A program made the position numbers and the translations under genes. The notes under the pieces are model-generated. The model had not been told where the DNA came from. It did no database searches and worked only from the letters and a program-made list of their open reading frames with translations. This document shows positions 9,086-17,167 of a DNA stretch of 64,000 nucleotides, piece by piece (the stretch's first letter is position 1; each line of letters begins with the position of its first letter). The DNA is from Sanyastnella coralliicola (GTDB taxonomy: Bacteria; Bacteroidota; Bacteroidia; Flavobacteriales_D; Sanyastnellaceae): NCBI RefSeq assembly GCF_030845195.1, contig NZ_CP132543.1, positions 3,737,501 through 3,801,500 of the forward strand, written 5' to 3'.

Positions 9086-9107
9086 AAGGACACCTTGTGG
9101 TGCCCTT
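9080..9107 (-). terminator. Terminator of the hybrid sensor kinase
   Basis: On the minus strand AAGGGCACC (9107-9099) pairs with GGTGTCCTT (9094-9086) with one G-U pair and a four-base loop. CTTTC follows. It starts a few bases after the stop at 9112. The stem resembles the other hairpins with GGGCAC/GTGCCC arms in this window. Confidence 0.7.
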
Positions 9108-9111
9108 TGAA

Positions 9112-12100
9112 TTAGCTTTTGCTTTGCGCGAGTGCTTGGAGTAGCTCTTGCGGACGGAAGGGTTTCGTGACGAAGTTGTCCATTCCGGCGGCCATTACTT
9201 TTTCGCGTGACTGGGTGAGCGCTGAGGCGGTCAACGCGATGATTGGAGTGTATGCTCCGCTCAATCGTTCTCGATTTCGGATCGTTTGAGTGGCGGTGAC
9301 ACCATCCATGATAGGCATTTGAAGATCCATTAGGATCACGTCAAACTGTTGCTCCATGTGGAGATCAACGGCCTCTTGACCGTTTCGTGCGATGGTGAAT
9401 TCTACATTCCACAACTTCAAGAAGCTGCTGGCTACCATGATATTCATCTCGTTGTCTTCTGCTACGAGAACTCGAAGTCCTTGAAGAATCTCTTTGGCGT
9501 TTCCTTGTGGTCCCGTTTCGAAGATCTTTCCATCCTGAATATCCATCCAAAGTTCGAAGAAGAAAGTCGTTCCTTCACCCGGAGTACTCTTGAGTTGTAT
9601 TTGGCTACCCATAATTTCAAGTAGACTCTTTACAATGGTCAATCCAAGTCCGGTTCCACCAAATTCGCGGGTAGTGGAAGAGTTCGCTTGCGTAAACGAC
9701 TTGAAGATGTCTTGTTGCTTCTCGAGCGGGATCCCGATTCCGGTATCTTTCACTGAAACTCGAATGTGCGCTTTATCATTTTCTCTAGCGAGGAATTCGA
9801 AATGACAGTCAACAGAACCTTTGCTCGTAAACTTGATAGCGTTGCTCATAAGATTGACCATGATTTGGCTCAATCTCGTTGAGTCACCGATCACGAGTTC
9901 AGGAATTCGCTCATCGATGGTGTAGTTCAGACCAATGTCCTTCTGACGCGCTCGGGTGTCCATTCCCGTATGGAGGTTTCGCATGAATTGACGGAGGCCG
10001 AACACACGACGTTCCAACTCCAATTTTCCAGATTCAATCTTGTTGAAGTCTAGGATGTCATTCAAAATCTCGAGGAGGTTGTTCGCAGAGAAACGTAACG
10101 ACTCCATTTTGTGTCGCTGATCTTCATTCAGTTCTTCTTCGAGCATCAAGTGGGCAATACCAATCACCGCATTCATTGGTGTTCGAATTTCGTGCGACAT
10201 GGTACTCAAGAATTCACTTTTAGCATGCGCCGAAGCCAAGGCTTCTTCTTTTGCATTCTCGAGTTCAGAAGTACGCTCAGCGACCATCAGTTGAAGGCGT
10301 AGCTCCTTTTCCCGCGCACGTCGTTTTTCAGAACGAACCAAGTAAGTGAACAAAGCCAACATCAACAAGACACAAATCTCGATGAACACGGCTGTTTTAT
10401 ACCATATGGTTGTGCTTTGTATCGAAAGTAGACAAGGTTCAGACCAGAGGTAGTTTCCGTTCTTTCGCGCTTGAATTTCAAATTCATGAGGTCCCTCAGT
10501 CAAGTTGTTTAGGAGGAAACCATAACCGAGATCAGGAGTCTTCCATTCTTCAGTGCCTGCTACTCTCCATCGGTAGCTGATTTGGTCAACAGGGAACTCA
10601 GATGTAGTGAAATCAACACGAACAAGATCATCACTGTAAACCGTTACGGTAGGCTTGATTTCAGCAGTGGCACCATTCACAGATAAGCCAGTTAGCACTG
10701 GACTGCTCGTTTTCTGTGGAGGAGTGTCTTCAGCAAGATGAGCAAGACCGTTGGCGGTACCAATCCAAAGCTCATTCCCGAAGGCTTCAAGTCCACGGTA
10801 ACTCAGTGTTTTTGTCGGCAATCCTTGACGAGAGTCGAAGATGTTAAATCCGTTAGCATCGTATCGAACGAGCCCTGCACTCAGGCCAAACCACACCGCC
10901 TCATTGGTGGTTGAAATGGCTTTGATGTCTTCATTCGTCAGTAGACCTAGATCGACCTTTTCAAAGTTTAGCCCGTCAAATGTGTAAAGTCCAAAATCAG
11001 TCGCGAGGTAAGACAGAGAATCGGTAAATGCGATGTCGTTTACTCCGAGGTTGTTATTGTAGTCGAAACTCATTCCAACCGTGAGGTTGATGAAACGATT
11101 CAACGCCGGTTCATACTTGTAGAGGAAGCTGGCATCGCCTTCTCCACAAGCGTAAATCTCACCTTGGTCGTTTTGTCGAATAGAAGTGACTGGACTAATA
11201 ATGCCATTCCCAGAGTTAAAGACAGAAAGTCTTCCTTCTGGATTTTCTTTGATCAGCTCTTCACGATGACTCTGGGTGTACCAGACGTTCTTTTCTTTGT
11301 CAACCATCATGAAGAAGACACTACCTCCGCGATTCGACCAGTCGTGAACGAGCTTGATTTCGCCTTCATTATAATCATATACATACCCTGAAGCATCAGA
11401 GAAGCGAAGCGTTCCGCCGAAGGCGACTACTTGAATAATGATATCATCGTGCTGGTAGATGATCTCACCTTTATGCTCTTCATTGAATTGAATCAGCTCA
11501 TGCTCATGCGCAATCACATTGCCCTCAGGAAGAAACGCAAGGTCTTGAGTGTAGCCAGGGTTCAGCGGGCTGGCAATGGCGCTAAAAGTTTGTTTCTCAC
11601 AGAAGATCATTCCGTTGTCTGAGCTGATCCAGAAACTGTCACCGTCGCGATGAATGTGGTTGATTGAACCCACACCGCCGTTATTAATGGTGATTGCCGA
11701 GACATTTCCTTCCGCATCGAGTTGATACATCCCATTACGCCAAGTGGCGATGAGAATTTCATTCGGATCACTGTTGTCGATCCAACTAATATTGTTGACG
11801 TCGCGATTGAAATCTAGCGTTTTACGCGCTGGGTCGAAGTAGACCAATCCGTCATCAGTACCAAGTAAGATGTACTGGTTGTCAAGGCGAACAGCCGTGT
11901 TAATTCGAGTGAGTTTATGGTCTAGTTCAAGAGCGATAAAGTCATCATGTATTTCATCATACCTCAACATGGTTCCCGCGTGTGTGAAAGCGTAGAGGTG
12001 TCCGTTCATTTCAGCAAAACTCACAGCGCGTTGGAAGCAATCTGGGGAGTTTGTTTTGCCGAGGTAGTACACCCGCCATGTTCCGTTTGAAATGCGCCCT

Positions 12101-12534
12101 ACTCCAAAATCGTCTCCTACCCATAGATCACCAGTACTCGCTTCGTACATGGATTTTGGGAAGGTTGTAGCCCCATCACTAAACTCTGTTACCCCATTGA
12201 TCAACTTGTTGATCGTGACCTCCGTTTGGGTATAATCTGCTTTGAAAATTCCGGCATCGCAAGAGATATAGACTTCACCGTTGGAGCTTTGATGGATCCA
12301 CTTCAAATAAGGGGTTCCGAACTCTTCAGCGAAGTTGCTGAACGAGGTTCCGTTAAATCGGGTCAGGCCGCCATCAGTGGCTGCCCATACGAATCCAAGC
12401 GAATCGATGACGGTGCACTTAACCAACTCGTTCTCGAGTCCGTCTTTATTATTCAAGACGTGTGCGGCGTACTGAGCGTTTGTTTGAAGGGAGGCGCTCA
12501 GCAATGCTAGAAGTATTAGGAGGGAATGCTTCAT
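9112..12534 (-). CDS. Hybrid two-component sensor kinase with Reg_prop propeller sensor and receiver
   Basis: 1140 residues. A signal peptide (MKHSLLILLALLSASLQTNA) precedes a periplasmic sensor of two seven-bladed propellers (Reg_prop repeats such as LNNKDGLENELVKC, GFVWAATDGGLTRFNG, NELWIGTANGLAHL). Then come a Y_Y_Y domain (about 620-710) and one membrane helix (about 720-740). The kinase core has the phospho-acceptor His in STMSHEIRTPMNAVIG (near 780), an N box (MVNLMSNAIKFTSKG) and G boxes (KDTGIGIPLEKQ, FGGTGLGLTIV). A receiver domain follows, with Asp in VILMDLQMPIMDG (near 1068) and KPF near the end. Unlike classical Bacteroidota hybrid systems, there is no AraC-type DNA-binding domain after the receiver, so a separate output protein is expected; the neighbouring AraC gene lacks a receiver. 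Confidence 0.88.
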   Translation of the reverse strand: MKHSLLILLALLSASLQTNAQYAAHVLNNKDGLENELVKCTVIDSLGFVWAATDGGLTRFNGTSFSNFAEEFGTPYLKWIHQSSNGEVYISCDAGIFKADYTQTEVTINKLINGVTEFSDGATTFPKSMYEASTGDLWVGDDFGVGRISNGTWRVYYLGKTNSPDCFQRAVSFAEMNGHLYAFTHAGTMLRYDEIHDDFIALELDHKLTRINTAVRLDNQYILLGTDDGLVYFDPARKTLDFNRDVNNISWIDNSDPNEILIATWRNGMYQLDAEGNVSAITINNGGVGSINHIHRDGDSFWISSDNGMIFCEKQTFSAIASPLNPGYTQDLAFLPEGNVIAHEHELIQFNEEHKGEIIYQHDDIIIQVVAFGGTLRFSDASGYVYDYNEGEIKLVHDWSNRGGSVFFMMVDKEKNVWYTQSHREELIKENPEGRLSVFNSGNGIISPVTSIRQNDQGEIYACGEGDASFLYKYEPALNRFINLTVGMSFDYNNNLGVNDIAFTDSLSYLATDFGLYTFDGLNFEKVDLGLLTNEDIKAISTTNEAVWFGLSAGLVRYDANGFNIFDSRQGLPTKTLSYRGLEAFGNELWIGTANGLAHLAEDTPPQKTSSPVLTGLSVNGATAEIKPTVTVYSDDLVRVDFTTSEFPVDQISYRWRVAGTEEWKTPDLGYGFLLNNLTEGPHEFEIQARKNGNYLWSEPCLLSIQSTTIWYKTAVFIEICVLLMLALFTYLVRSEKRRAREKELRLQLMVAERTSELENAKEEALASAHAKSEFLSTMSHEIRTPMNAVIGIAHLMLEEELNEDQRHKMESLRFSANNLLEILNDILDFNKIESGKLELERRVFGLRQFMRNLHTGMDTRARQKDIGLNYTIDERIPELVIGDSTRLSQIMVNLMSNAIKFTSKGSVDCHFEFLARENDKAHIRVSVKDTGIGIPLEKQQDIFKSFTQANSSTTREFGGTGLGLTIVKSLLEIMGSQIQLKSTPGEGTTFFFELWMDIQDGKIFETGPQGNAKEILQGLRVLVAEDNEMNIMVASSFLKLWNVEFTIARNGQEAVDLHMEQQFDVILMDLQMPIMDGVTATQTIRNRERLSGAYTPIIALTASALTQSREKVMAAGMDNFVTKPFRPQELLQALAQSKS

Positions 12535-12538
12535 GCTC

Positions 12539-12546
12539 CGAAACTA
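12539..12546 (-). promoter_or_regulatory. Putative promoter for the hybrid kinase (TAGTTTCG)
   Basis: TAGTTTCG on the minus strand ends four bases before the ATG at 12534, and a TTTC element lies 19 bases upstream of it. The arrangement matches those at 6132 and 8957 and implies a leaderless or nearly leaderless transcript. Confidence 0.4.
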
Positions 12547-12610
12547 GACAAGACTGTTAATAGCTGAAATAAGACAGCAGCGGAGCTTTCTGTAGGACTT
12601 TCCCGACAAA

Positions 12611-12637
12611 GAAAAAGCAGACCCTAGGGCCTGCTTC
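12611..12637 (-). terminator. Terminator of the M43 protease gene
   Basis: AAGCAG...CTGCTT arms with an inner CCCTAGGG palindrome (12615-12636) are followed on the minus strand by TTTTTC. It lies 30 bases after the stop codon at 12667. Confidence 0.8.
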
Positions 12638-12666
12638 TTCTCTTTAGGTTTAAAGTTGCTTCCTCT

Positions 12667-15054
12667 CTATCGGAAGATGACAAAGCGTTTCGTTGATTTA
12701 CCGTCTGCCGCTACTAGGTGAAGTAGGTAGGTTCCGGAATCAAGATCGGTTGTGTTCAGTTTGACAAGTTGTTGTCCTGCCGTACGTTCGAACGTTGTAT
12801 TGCGAACGATTCGTCCTTGCATATCAGTAACCATCAACGTGAACTCAGCATCGGTAGTTAAGTCGAAGCTTACGTTCAAGGCCTGATCTGTAGGGTTAGG
12901 GTAGAGATTTAGGTTCGTGAATAAATCTGGAACAGCTGTCACGGCCGGAGTAATATCTGCCGGTAAATTGGCAACATCCTGTCCGTCTAGTCTTCCTCCA
13001 TTTAAGCACCCAGTGATGTTTACATCATCAATGTAGATGTAATCAGAGTTGTTAGAGGCATCACAACGGAAACGGATTCTAGTGTTCGATGAGAACGGAC
13101 CGTTGATAACTACTTGGTCACCGTAGTAGCTATTGTTCTGGAAACTTGTACCTGAAGCATATGAAGCGACGGTAGAGTAGCTTGAACCTCCATTGGTTGA
13201 AATTTGTAGCCAGAAATCTTCATTGTTCTCCATGCTTCGAGCGTAGAATACGAAGTCTACAGTAAGCTCGTCGTAAGCGCTCAAATTGAGGTTGTCAGTC
13301 GTCATAACAGACGTACTGGTGTTATCGCGAAGGCGCACACAGTAAGTACCACTGAATGCGTAAGCAGCATCTCGACTGCTGCGACGACAGTCAGAACCAC
13401 CGTCATTCCAAATTCCCCAACCATTATCGAAGTTGTGGTTGTTCACGGTTACGTAGGTACAGCCACCAGTATCACATGGGGCACAAGAACCACCACAGTC
13501 AACACCCGTTTCGTCACCGTTCTGGATTCCATCGTCACATGTTGGACATGCATCGCACGAACCACCACAGTCTACGCCCGTTTCATCTCCGTTTTGTACT
13601 CCGTCGTCACAAGTTGGGCAGGCAGGACAATTGCTTCCTCCACAATCGACACCTGTTTCATCACCGTTCTGGATTCCGTCGTCACAGGTTGGTGTTGGTC
13701 CGCCACCACCAGAAGAATCAACACAGAAGTTCGTGGTTTCAGAGCCCCCGAATGACCCTCCACTTGCAAGGGTGTTTCCACCTTCGTCAGTTACTGAGTA
13801 CGATCCATTTCCGTAGCTACAGCAGATTCCGTCTCCGTAGCTATCGTTGATCGTGAAATCATAACAGCCGTCAGGAAGACATTCAGTAATCGTTACGGTT
13901 GAACCATCTGGTTGATTAGCGTATGTTCCACCTGAAGCCACTACTGAACCTCCACTTGAAATAGTCCATGAAGTTTCTTCTGGGTAGTTGTCTAGAGTAA
14001 TTGATACCGTTACTTCAGTTCCGTTACAAACACATTCAGGACAATTGCTACCACCACAATCGACACCTGTTTCGTCTCCGTTTTGGATACCGTCATCACA
14101 AGTTGGTGGTGTTGCTTCACCACAAGCTTGAGACGCTAATAGACTGGCACGGTAACCACCGCTTTCGAATAGCGCGCGCATGCGATTCTTCTGTCCTTCA
14201 GTGAAGAGGTTCATGCAGGCGTCGTCAGAGTAGTCCATGTAGTTCTGAACCATGTCAGTAGACGAACAAGAAACGTGACCAGTGGCACAACCGTAGTTTG
14301 GTGCATCTGAGGTAGGCGTATCAGAAACGAAGTCATCAACGTTACAGTTTCCATCACCCCAGATGTGGCGAAGGTTCAACCAGTGTCCTACTTCGTGTGT
14401 AGCTGTACGACCCAAATCAAAAGGAGCCGTAGCCGTTCCAATCGTACCAAAGTACTGGTAATCCATTACTACCCCGTCTGTAGCAGCGCTACCTCCTGGG
14501 AACTGTGCATATCCGAGGATACCACCGCTGATATCACATACCCACATGTTCAGGTATTGATCAGCTGGCCAAGCATCCTTTCCACCGTTCGCAGTGAATT
14601 TCATTTGGTCATTCGTACCAAAAGCAGTGACAGAAGTAGATGTGCGTGTGATGCCATTGGTTGGGTTACCGTTTGGATCAGTTGACGCCATACAGAATTC
14701 AATCTCTGTGTCTGAAGCTTGTGACCATGTGTTGTCTGCATCATTATTTGTACGACGGAAGTCATCGTTCAACACAGTGATTTGAGACATGATTTGGGCA
14801 TCGGAAATGTTTTCTGTGCTGTTGTTATATACAACGTGTACAACAACGGGGATGGTAACTACGCCATTCACGGCGCGAGTGCCCGCCTCATCAAGCTCTT
14901 CCAGGTGGCGTTCAATCGCCTCCATCTTAGCTTCTCGTTTAGGATCTTCTTGGATTTGGCTCTCGAGGTATTCCATCGAGCCACAATTTCTCTGCGCGTG
15001 CAGAGCACCCACTGCCAGAACGGCAAGCAGGAGCGCAAGCATCTTTGCTCTCAT
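12667..15054 (-). CDS. M43 (cytophagalysin/pappalysin) zinc metalloprotease, T9SS-secreted
   Basis: 795 residues. A signal peptide (MRAKMLALLLAVLAVGALHA) and a pro-region precede the catalytic domain. That domain has the zinc motif HEVGHWLNLRH (third His ten residues after the first) and a Met-turn region NYMDYSDDACMNLF, both typical of family M43B. Then come a Cys-rich repeat, a GEVT-like beta domain (CYDFTINDSYGDGICC), three more Cys-rich repeats, a jelly-roll/MAM-like domain (about 545-680) and a type A T9SS sorting domain ending in KRFVIFR. It is predicted to be an extracellular protease. It stands alone between a terminator at 12611 and a 309-base upstream gap. Confidence 0.88.
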   Translation of the reverse strand: MRAKMLALLLAVLAVGALHAQRNCGSMEYLESQIQEDPKREAKMEAIERHLEELDEAGTRAVNGVVTIPVVVHVVYNNSTENISDAQIMSQITVLNDDFRRTNNDADNTWSQASDTEIEFCMASTDPNGNPTNGITRTSTSVTAFGTNDQMKFTANGGKDAWPADQYLNMWVCDISGGILGYAQFPGGSAATDGVVMDYQYFGTIGTATAPFDLGRTATHEVGHWLNLRHIWGDGNCNVDDFVSDTPTSDAPNYGCATGHVSCSSTDMVQNYMDYSDDACMNLFTEGQKNRMRALFESGGYRASLLASQACGEATPPTCDDGIQNGDETGVDCGGSNCPECVCNGTEVTVSITLDNYPEETSWTISSGGSVVASGGTYANQPDGSTVTITECLPDGCYDFTINDSYGDGICCSYGNGSYSVTDEGGNTLASGGSFGGSETTNFCVDSSGGGGPTPTCDDGIQNGDETGVDCGGSNCPACPTCDDGVQNGDETGVDCGGSCDACPTCDDGIQNGDETGVDCGGSCAPCDTGGCTYVTVNNHNFDNGWGIWNDGGSDCRRSSRDAAYAFSGTYCVRLRDNTSTSVMTTDNLNLSAYDELTVDFVFYARSMENNEDFWLQISTNGGSSYSTVASYASGTSFQNNSYYGDQVVINGPFSSNTRIRFRCDASNNSDYIYIDDVNITGCLNGGRLDGQDVANLPADITPAVTAVPDLFTNLNLYPNPTDQALNVSFDLTTDAEFTLMVTDMQGRIVRNTTFERTAGQQLVKLNTTDLDSGTYLLHLVAADGKSTKRFVIFR
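13481..14105 (-). repeat. Four Cys-rich coding repeats in the M43 protease
   Basis: Four copies of CDDGIQNGDETGVDCGG followed by a Cys-x-x-Cys-like tail lie at about 14040-14105, 13624-13692, 13544-13622 and 13481-13545. Three are contiguous and one is separated by a beta domain. The nucleotide sequences are also similar, which points to recent duplication. The Asp/Cys pattern suggests metal binding or disulfide-locked spacers. Confidence 0.8.
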
Positions 15055-15363
15055 AATCTGATTTTAGAAAGTTTTACTTAAGGTTTGTTCTCAACAACGG
15101 ACATGAAGCTAGGGTTTTTCAAACGGGAATACAAGAATTGACAGGCTTGTGTCACAAACTTTACCGTATGCAAAACATAGTATTACGAGCATACTAAACC
15201 CGTGTCAAACACACACTATGTCCGGTTTACCTCACGAATCACCGAAACTGTTGGAGGTTGAGCTATTCCAAAGGTGGGAATAGAATAAACGAAAATTGCT
15301 CCTTAATGGAATACAATAATGGAGCCTTCTGTGAATTTAGGGGATAAGCTGGATCAGCTCTGC
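15055..15363. other. 309-base intergenic region between ftsX and the M43 gene
   Basis: This should hold the M43 promoter (minus strand). I see TTTG-like and TA-rich words but no convincing TTG-N17..23-TAnnTTTG match. At the ftsX end an inverted repeat, GATCAGCT (15352-15359) with AGCTGATC (about 15371-15378), overlaps the stop codon but has no T-run. I recognise nothing else here. Confidence 0.4.
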
Positions 15364-16236
15364 TCAGTACAGCTGATCTTGTTTCAAGCGGATGTATTTA
15401 TTCACCGCGAAGTAGGTGGAGATCCAGGCGATCAGAATACCTAAGGCAACCACGATTCCGAAGAGCTGCGCAAAAGTCATGATCTCCAACGAGTCAAGCA
15501 GCCCGCTGTTCATTCGACGGAAAAGGGCCAGCAAAGAAACGATCATTCCAAAGGCCAAGAGGCCGCTTAGAATACCGAACCAAATACCTTTCAGCATAAA
15601 GGGTCTGCGGATGAAGCCACGCGTAGCGCCTACAAGTTGCATACTCTTAATGATAAACCTTCGGGAGAAGATGGAGAGGCGAATCGTATTATTAATCAAG
15701 GCGATGGCGATCAAGAGTAGCAATGACGCCAAGATGATCAACGGCAGACTCAGTTTACGGATGTTCTCTTCAAGTCTTCCAAGGAGCACTTTTTGATATT
15801 CTACTTCGGTGACTCCGTCTATCGACGAAATTCGAGATGAGATCCACTCGAGGCTATCTAGCGAAGCATAGGCAGGGTCTAACTGCATGTCAATACTCGG
15901 GGGAACCGGGAGATAACCAAGGAAGTCAACGAACTCTTCTCCGAGTTCGTCTTCCATTTCTTCACTGGCTTGTTGAGCAGTGATGTATTTCGTTTCGCGA
16001 CTGTAGGCTTCAGCCTCCAGTTCTTTCTTAATGCGTGAAATGCTCGCTTCGTCAAGCTCCTTGTCGAGGAAAACTTGCACCATCACCTGTTCCCGAAGTT
16101 GTTGCTGCCATTGTTTTCCAAAGAGGAACAACAAACTCAGCAAGCCCAACATAGTCAAGGTCAACGTCATTCCCACGATAGTGGAAAGCGAAGTACTCCA
16201 ATTGGAACGAGTGGTCTTAAAGGGCGAGCGCGACAT
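15364..16236 (-). CDS. ftsX: Cell division protein FtsX (ABC transporter permease)
   Basis: 290 residues, usual for FtsX. A cytoplasmic N-terminus, TM1 (about 20-40), an extracytoplasmic domain (40-165), and TM2-4 (about 170-195, 220-245, 255-280). The family features are MVQVFLDKELDEASISRIKKELEA early in the loop, the VEYQKVLLGRLEENIRKL stretch before TM2 and KSMQLVGATRGFIRRPFMLKG between TM2 and TM3. FtsEX relays ATP hydrolysis at the septum to peptidoglycan hydrolases through EnvC-type activators. An EnvC-like protein is encoded at 34846-36081 in this window. ftsE is not adjacent, which is common in Bacteroidota. Confidence 0.92.
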   Translation of the reverse strand: MSRSPFKTTRSNWSTSLSTIVGMTLTLTMLGLLSLLFLFGKQWQQQLREQVMVQVFLDKELDEASISRIKKELEAEAYSRETKYITAQQASEEMEDELGEEFVDFLGYLPVPPSIDMQLDPAYASLDSLEWISSRISSIDGVTEVEYQKVLLGRLEENIRKLSLPLIILASLLLLIAIALINNTIRLSIFSRRFIIKSMQLVGATRGFIRRPFMLKGIWFGILSGLLAFGMIVSLLALFRRMNSGLLDSLEIMTFAQLFGIVVALGILIAWISTYFAVNKYIRLKQDQLY

Positions 16237-16328
16237 ACTGCTGAATTCAGATTCAATATTCCTTAATCCAGTAATAAAACGCTAGTAGGTGCCGATGAAG
16301 TATTCAACGATACACCATGAACAACCTT

Positions 16329-17162
16329 CTATTCCTGAATCACGGTCGACTTTGTGCTCACTCCGGCAGCGCCGAAATAGCCTAAGGCACCATTTGAAAG
16401 GTTCGTTTCTACATTGGCTGGAGGCGCATCAAACAGGCCGCCATTCCATTCCGTTTCGTTCATGATACCGATGAAGATGTTGTACGCATCTTCTCCAATA
16501 TTGAACTGCTCGATGTATACTGTATCCCCTACAGTTGCCTCGTCTTCAATGTCCAGGTAATCCACCTCTACATCTTCAACGTATACGCCGTCGTAGAACT
16601 GATCATCAATGAAAGTAAGCTCACGCAACGTGTCGCGCACTGACTCTCCGTTCACATAGGTTCTCCACATGTAGTAGTCACCTGTTCCTGGAAGTTCTTG
16701 AGTCCAGATACGAACACTGTAGTATTCGTCTCCTGGGAAACCAAATTCTTCTTCAGGATCCAGCACACGGACATGAAGCGAATCAATAGGTGCCACCGGA
16801 CGCATGTAGCTGCTCGCTTCGTAGAGCTCATCGTTGTGATCGATTTGCAGCGTGTAGGTGGTTCCCGGAGTACCTGCTACTACTGGAGTGTGGTAGATCC
16901 CTGGAGATTCTTCTGTTAGATCGATCGTCGTTTCGCCATCCGTGATGCTCAAAACGGCTCCTTCTACTGGAGGTGCAGCTTCATTGAAGAAGTAGCTTGT
17001 GGTCCATGTTAGGCGGATTTCATGTTGCTTTTCTTCATCGGTAAACCAACCGTCAACCACGATGCGTTGTCCGTCTTGGTCATTGAGGTCGAGATCGATG
17101 CGCTCAGTACAAGATGAAAGAGCGAAAAGGGCAAAAAGGATATATATGATGTGCTTATTCAT
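16329..17162 (-). CDS. DUF4249 outer-membrane lipoprotein
   Basis: 277 residues from the ATG at 17162, preferred over the start at 17171 because it leaves a 5-base gap after the TonB receptor and begins a compact lipoprotein signal (MNKHIIYILFALFALSSC). The body matches DUF4249: an early RIVVDGWFTDEEKQHEIRLT strand, GAVLSITDGETTIDL, and a late EWNGGLFDAPPANVETNLSNG segment followed by GYFGAAGVS. Family members are typically encoded right after a TonB-dependent receptor, as here, and are thought to act as its surface partner. The substrate is unknown. Confidence 0.85.
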   Translation of the reverse strand: MNKHIIYILFALFALSSCTERIDLDLNDQDGQRIVVDGWFTDEEKQHEIRLTWTTSYFFNEAAPPVEGAVLSITDGETTIDLTEESPGIYHTPVVAGTPGTTYTLQIDHNDELYEASSYMRPVAPIDSLHVRVLDPEEEFGFPGDEYYSVRIWTQELPGTGDYYMWRTYVNGESVRDTLRELTFIDDQFYDGVYVEDVEVDYLDIEDEATVGDTVYIEQFNIGEDAYNIFIGIMNETEWNGGLFDAPPANVETNLSNGALGYFGAAGVSTKSTVIQE

Positions 17163-17167
17163 GGCGA

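Noticed and set aside
13356-13850. Plus-strand frame of 164 codons rich in His and Arg
   Set aside because: It is the shadow of the Cys-rich repeats of the M43 protease on the opposite strand.
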